Source: CAYMSA01 sp964392965
GTDB lineage: Bacteria > Actinomycetota > Coriobacteriia > Anaerosomatales > Anaerosomataceae
NCBI GenBank assembly: GCA_964392965.1
Contig: CAYMSA010000030.1
Span: 1 to 19,398, forward strand
Direction: 5' to 3'
DNA: 19,398 nt
This document shows positions 15,526 through 19,398 of this stretch, piece after piece (positions within the stretch are counted from its first letter, which is position 1; the number at the start of each line of letters is the position of its first letter). A program made the translations under genes and the position numbers. The notes beneath the pieces were generated by a model. That model saw only the letters and a program-made list of their open reading frames with translations, was not told the DNA's origin and searched no databases.

Positions 15526-15556
15526 CTCCCGTTCTCGTTCTGCACGTGAACGGGAG
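15526..15556. terminator. Second hairpin in the convergent intergenic region
   Basis: CTCCCGTTC (15526-15534) is a perfect inverted copy of GAACGGGAG (15548-15556), loop 13. It lies 13 bases past the trpB2 stop and may serve both convergent genes. There is no strong T-run on either side. Confidence 0.4.
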
Positions 15557-15569
15557 CATTGCGTTTCCG

Positions 15570-16910
15570 CTACTTGTCCAGACTCGCACCCGCCGCGAAG
15601 TCGTAGTCAACGAGCCCGCCGCCCAGGTACGCCTCGTAAGCCGTGAGGTCGAAGTGGCCGTGCCCGGAGAGGTTGAAGAGGATCGTCCGGTCCTCGCCCG
15701 CCTCCTTGGCGGCGAGCGCCTCGTCGATCGCGGCGAGAATCGCGTGACTACTCTCGGGCGCGGGCAGGATGAGCTCACTGCGCGCGAACCGGATCGCAGC
15801 GTCGAAGCATGTCGTCTGGTGCACAGCGACCGCCTCGACGTCACCCGACTTCACGAGCGCCGAGACGAGCGGCGAGTCGCCATGGTAGCGCAGACCTCCC
15901 GCATGGATCCCGGCAGGTACGAAATCGTGTCCGAGCGTGTACATCATCATCTGCGGCGTGAGCTTGGCCTCATCGCCGAAGTCGTAACGGTACTCGCCAG
16001 CCGTGAGCGTCGGGCACGCCTTCGGCTCCACTGCCACGAGGCGAGCCTGGCTCAGGCCGTTCAGGCGCCGATGGTAGTACGGGAACGCGATGCCGGCGAA
16101 GTTGGAGCCGCCGCCCACGCACCCGATGACCACGTCAGGCTCCTCACCGGCCATCTCCATCTGCAGGATGGCCTCCTGCCCGATGATGGTCTGGTGCAGG
16201 CACACGTGGTTCAGCACGCTGCCGAGCGAGTAGTGCGTGCCGGGGTCCTTCACCGCGAGCTCGACGGCCTCGGAGATGGCGATGCCGAGCGAACCGGTGG
16301 AGTCGGGGTTGATGGCGAGGACGTGTCTGCCTGACTCGGTCAGCATCGTGGGTGACGGATGGACCCGCGCGCCGTAGGTCTGCATGAGTGCTTTGCGGTA
16401 CGGCTTCTGCTCGTAGGAGACCCTGACCATGAAGACCTCGACGTCGATGTCGTACATGGCGCCGGCCATCGCGAGTGCCGAGCCCCACTGGCCTGCGCCG
16501 GTCTCGGTCGTCAGCTTGTGGATGCCGTCGAGCTTGTTGTAGTACGCCTGCGGCAGCGCGGTGTTGAGCTTGTGGGAGCCGGCTGGCGAGACGCCCTCGT
16601 ACTTGTAGAAGATCTTCACTCCGGCGGGCAGGTCCAATGAGCGCTCCAGCGCGCGGGCGCGGTGCAGCGGCGATGGACGATACGTCTTGAGCTTGTCGAT
16701 GACCGCGCCGGGGATGTCGATGTAGCGCTCCTGGCTGACCTCCTGCATGATGAGCGACATGGGGAAGATGACCCCCAGCTGCTCCGGACCCATCGGGTTG
16801 CCCTCGGCGTCGAGCGGCGGAGCGAGCGGCTCGGGCAGATCGGCCTGGACGTTGTACCAGGCGGTGGGCATGTCCTGCTCGTCGAGTACGTACCGTGTCT
16901 TCTCAGTCAT
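15570..16910 (-). CDS. trpB2: Tryptophan synthase beta chain, TrpB2 type
   Basis: A 446-residue PLP enzyme (EC 4.2.1.20) condensing indole with serine. It starts at ATG 16910, with AAAGGAG seven bases upstream. Seen: PLP lysine in GSHKLNTALPQ (K114), TTETGAGQWG with the catalytic Glu136, and the phosphate cup GCVGGGSNFAG (263-273). The longer N-terminus (YNVQADLP...) and length mark the TrpB2 subgroup rather than the ~400-residue TrpB1. TrpB2 lacks the usual interface with TrpA, and there is no trpA nearby, so a free-indole salvage role is likely (family knowledge plus inference). Its leader carries a T-box with a Trp-type specifier candidate, so expression should rise when tRNA-Trp is uncharged. 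Confidence 0.95.
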   Translation of the reverse strand: MTEKTRYVLDEQDMPTAWYNVQADLPEPLAPPLDAEGNPMGPEQLGVIFPMSLIMQEVSQERYIDIPGAVIDKLKTYRPSPLHRARALERSLDLPAGVKIFYKYEGVSPAGSHKLNTALPQAYYNKLDGIHKLTTETGAGQWGSALAMAGAMYDIDVEVFMVRVSYEQKPYRKALMQTYGARVHPSPTMLTESGRHVLAINPDSTGSLGIAISEAVELAVKDPGTHYSLGSVLNHVCLHQTIIGQEAILQMEMAGEEPDVVIGCVGGGSNFAGIAFPYYHRRLNGLSQARLVAVEPKACPTLTAGEYRYDFGDEAKLTPQMMMYTLGHDFVPAGIHAGGLRYHGDSPLVSALVKSGDVEAVAVHQTTCFDAAIRFARSELILPAPESSHAILAAIDEALAAKEAGEDRTILFNLSGHGHFDLTAYEAYLGGGLVDYDFAAGASLDK

Positions 16911-16984
16911 CGTCCCGCTCCTTTCGTGTGCTCTCGGCTTCCGTACATCAGAGCCTCTGCTCCCGGAGCGATAGGTACCCCGGG

Positions 16985-17020
16985 AAAACAAAAAGCTCCC
17001 GTCCTCAAGGGACGAGAGCT
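16985..17020 (-). terminator. Regulated terminator of the T-box leader
   Basis: AGCTCTCGTCC (17010-17020), loop, GGACGGGAGCT (16994-17004), an 11-bp stem with one U-G wobble, followed by TTTTTGTTTT. It overlaps the antiterminator sequence and stands 75 bases before the trpB2 start. Confidence 0.88.
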
Positions 17021-17279
17021 GTGCTCCCGCGGTACCACCCTCGTTGCCCGGAACAAGGTTCCAGGCCACTCGTCCTGCAGCACTCCGGCAGAATGCGCCG
17101 TCCATGCCCGGTCCCCGCTATCGGTGGGCGTCCGCCGGGACTAGTAGGCGAATCGGCCGTTGTCCCGGAGCCTCAGGGGTCCATTCCTCCGGTCGATCAC
17201 GCCGGGTTTCCACCGTCCCCGACTCTCTGGACATCACGCACCGGAGTACTACTCCCCATCACAGGCCACATCTGTGGTT
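16985..17279 (-). promoter_or_regulatory. T-box riboswitch (Trp specifier candidate) upstream of trpB2
   Basis: Read on the minus strand, the leader has the Stem I distal motifs AGAGAG (17223-17228) and GGTGGAAACC (17205-17214). It then has GGAATGGACC with TGG at 17181-17183 as the specifier codon candidate (Trp), the T-box core AGGGTGGTACCGCG (17028-17041) and a terminator. The NCCA-pairing bases TGG lie within GGGTGGTACC. The Trp specifier agrees with the downstream trpB2. The overall order matches transcription-attenuating T-boxes: uncharged tRNA-Trp should favour the antiterminator. Stem boundaries were read by eye, not folded. Confidence 0.88.
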
Positions 17280-17285
17280 GAGGGC

Positions 17286-17314
17286 ATCGTAGCAGCCGCC
17301 GAGGGGAAGCGCAA
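17286..17314 (-). promoter_or_regulatory. Promoter of the T-box–trpB2 transcript
   Basis: TTGCGC (17309-17314), 17-base spacer, TACGAT (17286-17291) on the minus strand, just past the hisIE stop. The predicted start near 17279 gives a leader of about 370 bases. Confidence 0.55.
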
Positions 17315-17320
17315 CGACGA

Positions 17321-18067
17321 CTACTTGCGTCGACCCTCAAGCTCGGCGGCAAGCGCCTCGGGCGAGATTCCCTCGCGCGTCATGACCACGAGCAGGTGGT
17401 AGAAGAGGTCGGCGATCTCGTAGGTGAGCTGTGCCCCGCCGGCGTCACTGCCCGCCGCATGGTCGCGCGCCGCGATGATGACCTCGCCCGACTCCTCGGC
17501 GATCTTCTTCAGCAGCTTGTCCTGCGGTCCGGTGAGAAGCTTCGTCGTGTAACTCCCTTCCGGAAGCTCGCGCTTGCGCTCCTGCAGCACACCCCAGAGC
17601 CCGCCGAGCGCATCACCGAGAGGGAAGGAGACGCCTGCACCAGGGGCAGCGTCTGCCGACCCGCTCTCGGCGGACACACCCTCGGCCGCCTCGGCGGCTT
17701 CCGCAGCGGCCGCAACGGCGCCGGGGGTCTCCACAAGCGTGCGATAGAAACAGCTGCGCTGCATCGTGTGACATGCGAAGCCCGTCTGTTCCACGCGGAT
17801 GAGCAGACAGTCGGCGTCGCAGTCGTACGCCACCGAGCGAACCGCCTGAACGTGGCCCGAGCTCTCGCCCTTCTTCCAGTACTTCTGCCGCGAGCGGCTC
17901 CAGAACCACGTGTACCCGGTCTCCACCGTCCGGGCGAGTGACTCGGCGTTCATGTACGCCACCATGAGCACGTCGCCCGTGTCATCGTCCTGGATGACCG
18001 CCGGGATGAGCCCGTTCGCGTCGTATGTCAGGTCCTCGATGCCGAGGGCGTCACGTTCGCGATCCAT
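17321..18067 (-). CDS. hisIE: Bifunctional phosphoribosyl-AMP cyclohydrolase / phosphoribosyl-ATP pyrophosphatase
   Basis: A 248-residue fusion performing histidine steps 2 and 3 (EC 3.6.1.31 and 3.5.4.19) in the cytosol. The HisI domain (about 8-112) has WSRSRQKYWKKGESSGH and the zinc/active-site segments DCDADC (C83, C87) and CHTMQRSCF. The HisE domain (about 148-240) has KKIAEESGEVIIAA and EIADLFYHLLVVM. They are joined by an Ala/Glu-rich linker (116-145) of low complexity, longer than in many fusions. It starts at ATG 18067, with GGGGAG six bases upstream, three bases after the preceding stop, so it is co-transcribed with the flavoprotein gene and hisF. Confidence 0.96.
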   Translation of the reverse strand: MDRERDALGIEDLTYDANGLIPAVIQDDDTGDVLMVAYMNAESLARTVETGYTWFWSRSRQKYWKKGESSGHVQAVRSVAYDCDADCLLIRVEQTGFACHTMQRSCFYRTLVETPGAVAAAAEAAEAAEGVSAESGSADAAPGAGVSFPLGDALGGLWGVLQERKRELPEGSYTTKLLTGPQDKLLKKIAEESGEVIIAARDHAAGSDAGGAQLTYEIADLFYHLLVVMTREGISPEALAAELEGRRK

Positions 18068-18070
18068 CCT

Positions 18071-18616
18071 CTACTCCCCTTTCACGGCGGGCTTCGGCCG
18101 GTGCCGCTTGCCCTCCATGGACTCGATGGTGATCTCGACGACGCTCGTCCGGAGGAACGACTTCTCCCGGAACCCGTCGATCGTGGTGCCGTGGTGACGC
18201 ATGATGACGTCCAGCCCGTGCAGACAGGCCTCGCGGCCCTCGAGCAGCCGCATCGTGCCGTAGCCGACGACGCTCTCGAAGCTCGAGGTGAACCCGCAGG
18301 GCAGCTCGGCGCGGACCACTGAGCCCTCGTCGATCTCGAAGCACACACGCGCTCCCCGCCGCGCTGCGTCGATGCGACGCCCCTCGAGCGGACCATGGAT
18401 GTAGAGGCGTCCGTCTTCGTACCCGAAGTTCACGGGGACCACGTACGGTCCTTCATCATCCGAGAAGCCGAGCCGGACGACGTCGGCCCGGGCGATGAGA
18501 GCGAGCGCGTCCTCATCGGTCATGCGGTGATCGGCACGCCGCATGGGCCGGCGCTCCTGCGCGCCCACGGGTGACTCCTCGGTGTTCGGCATGGATACCG
18601 CCTGTTCGTCTCGCAT
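18071..18616 (-). CDS. Pyridoxamine 5'-phosphate oxidase-like flavoprotein (NimA-related)
   Basis: A 181-residue protein of the Pyridox_ox_2 / nitroimidazole-resistance-like family. Seen: MRRADHRMTDEDALALI, VVRLGFSDDEGPYVVPVNFGYEDGRLYIHG (the FMN-binding split barrel core), EGRRIDAARRGARVCFEID and SVVGYGTMRLLEG. The family binds FMN or a related cofactor; substrates are mostly unknown. The start is set at ATG 18616, four bases after hisF, with GAGG upstream. The ATG at 18544 (with AGGAG nine bases upstream) gives the more usual family N-terminus, so the first 24 residues are uncertain. It sits between hisF and hisIE without an obvious role in histidine synthesis. Confidence 0.85.
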   Translation of the reverse strand: MRDEQAVSMPNTEESPVGAQERRPMRRADHRMTDEDALALIARADVVRLGFSDDEGPYVVPVNFGYEDGRLYIHGPLEGRRIDAARRGARVCFEIDEGSVVRAELPCGFTSSFESVVGYGTMRLLEGREACLHGLDVIMRHHGTTIDGFREKSFLRTSVVEITIESMEGKRHRPKPAVKGE

Positions 18617-18619
18617 CGC

Positions 18620-19387
18620 TTACAACCTCACCGGCACGCCTGCGGCGGCCATCGCCTGCTTGACCTCGCGGACCGAGAACTCGCCGAAGTGGAAGACGCT
18701 CGCGGCGAGCACGGCATCGGCATCGGCCTCGATCACGACCTCGGCGAAGTGATCGAGCGCGCCCGCACCGCCGCTCGCGATGACGGGGATGTTCACCGCG
18801 CGCGTGACCGCACGCGTGAGGTCGATGTCGAAGCCGTCCTTCGTGCCGTCGCAGTCCATGCTCGTGAGCAGAATCTCACCTGCACCCCGTCGGCCTGCCT
18901 CGGCGGCCCAGGCCACGGCATCGAGCCCCGTGTTGGTTCGTCCGCCCGCTGTGAAGACCTCCCAGCGCATCGGGCGCGAACCGGGCACCCGCCGGGCGTC
19001 GATGGCCACGACGATGCACTGTGCGCCGAACTGCCCGGCCATCGTCGTGATGAGCTCAGGCGAATTCACCGCCGCCGAGTTGACCGAGATCTTGTCGGCG
19101 CCCGCGGCGAGCATCGCGCGGATGTCCGCGAGCGTGCGCATGCCGCCGCCGACCGTGTACGGGATGAAGACCTCCTCGGAGGTGCGCGCCGCGACATCGA
19201 GCATCGACGCACGCTCCTCATGCGTGGCCGTGATGTCGAGGAAGACGACCTCATCGGCACCTTCACGGTCATAGACCGCAGCGAGTTCGACCGGATCACC
19301 CGCGTCGCGCAGGTTCACGAAGTTCACGCCCTTGACGACACGTCCGGCGTGCACGTCGAGACACGGGATGACGCGCTTCATCAGCAT
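18620..19387 (-). CDS. hisF: Imidazole glycerol phosphate synthase, cyclase subunit
   Basis: A 255-residue TIM-barrel enzyme that, with HisH, converts PRFAR and ammonia to imidazole glycerol phosphate and AICAR. Both catalytic aspartates are present: D11 in PCLDV and D130 in VVAID. Other landmarks are KGVNFVNLRDAGDP, FIPYTVGGGM, GEILLTSMDCDGTKDGFD and PVIASGGAG. The start is ATG 19387, 11 bases from the window edge, giving the standard MLMKRVIPCLDV N-terminus; an ATG two codons in is the alternative. The upstream his genes (hisA, hisH and so on) would lie to the right of the window. Confidence 0.97.
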   Translation of the reverse strand: MLMKRVIPCLDVHAGRVVKGVNFVNLRDAGDPVELAAVYDREGADEVVFLDITATHEERASMLDVAARTSEEVFIPYTVGGGMRTLADIRAMLAAGADKISVNSAAVNSPELITTMAGQFGAQCIVVAIDARRVPGSRPMRWEVFTAGGRTNTGLDAVAWAAEAGRRGAGEILLTSMDCDGTKDGFDIDLTRAVTRAVNIPVIASGGAGALDHFAEVVIEADADAVLAASVFHFGEFSVREVKQAMAAAGVPVRL

Positions 19388-19398
19388 GCGGCGACCCC

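Noticed and set aside
13907..15844. Minus-strand 645-codon open frame
   Set aside because: Antisense to the beta-propeller gene and overlapping the end of trpB2; no recognisable motif.
1..19398. CRISPR array, insertion sequence, prophage or integrated element at the tRNA genes
   Set aside because: No regularly spaced direct repeats, transposase, integrase or duplicated tRNA ends were seen; all tRNAs are complete and flanked by housekeeping genes.

Overview
The window is high-GC DNA coding almost entirely on the minus strand. It most resembles a member of the actinobacterial class Coriobacteriia or a close anaerobic relative. This is inference, based on: a LuxR-type regulator fused to a 12-helix membrane domain and divergent from a Tat-exported flavoprotein (a hallmark of Eggerthella-like and related genomes); the murI–MBL–rph–rdgB gene order known from actinobacteria; a formate-tetrahydrofolate ligase; and a Firmicutes-style transcriptional T-box.

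Layout. 1-788: N-terminal 262 residues of a large minus-strand restriction-modification type enzyme with a PD-(D/E)XK nuclease motif, running off the left edge. 910-1515: small UPF0126/TRIC membrane protein. 1701-3398 and 3690-5237: divergent pair of a Tat-signal FAD flavoprotein and a membrane-bound LuxR regulator. 5314-7718: five minus-strand tRNA genes (Lys, His, Arg, Gly, Pro), all with encoded CCA, around fhs; several have visible promoters and hairpins. 7837-13538: an apparent minus-strand operon, read as DUF4388 protein, GspE/PilB-like protein, murI, MBL hydrolase, rph, rdgB. 13763-15424: the other plus-strand gene, a membrane-anchored beta-propeller protein. 15570-17291: trpB2 behind a T-box leader with a UGG (Trp) specifier candidate and its own promoter. 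17321-19387: hisF, a pyridoxamine-phosphate-oxidase-like flavoprotein gene and hisIE, tightly packed; the his operon probably continues to the right.

The most unusual item is the GspE/PilB homologue at 10950-12704. It keeps the fold landmarks (MshEN-like N-domain, two CPNC zinc pairs, the QRLVR segment), but its Walker A, Asp box, Walker B and His box are all eroded. It therefore looks like a pseudo-ATPase, co-transcribed with a DUF4388 protein. The T-box-controlled stand-alone trpB2 and the receptor-like regulator/flavoprotein pair are the next most interesting. I saw no CRISPR array, insertion sequence or prophage.
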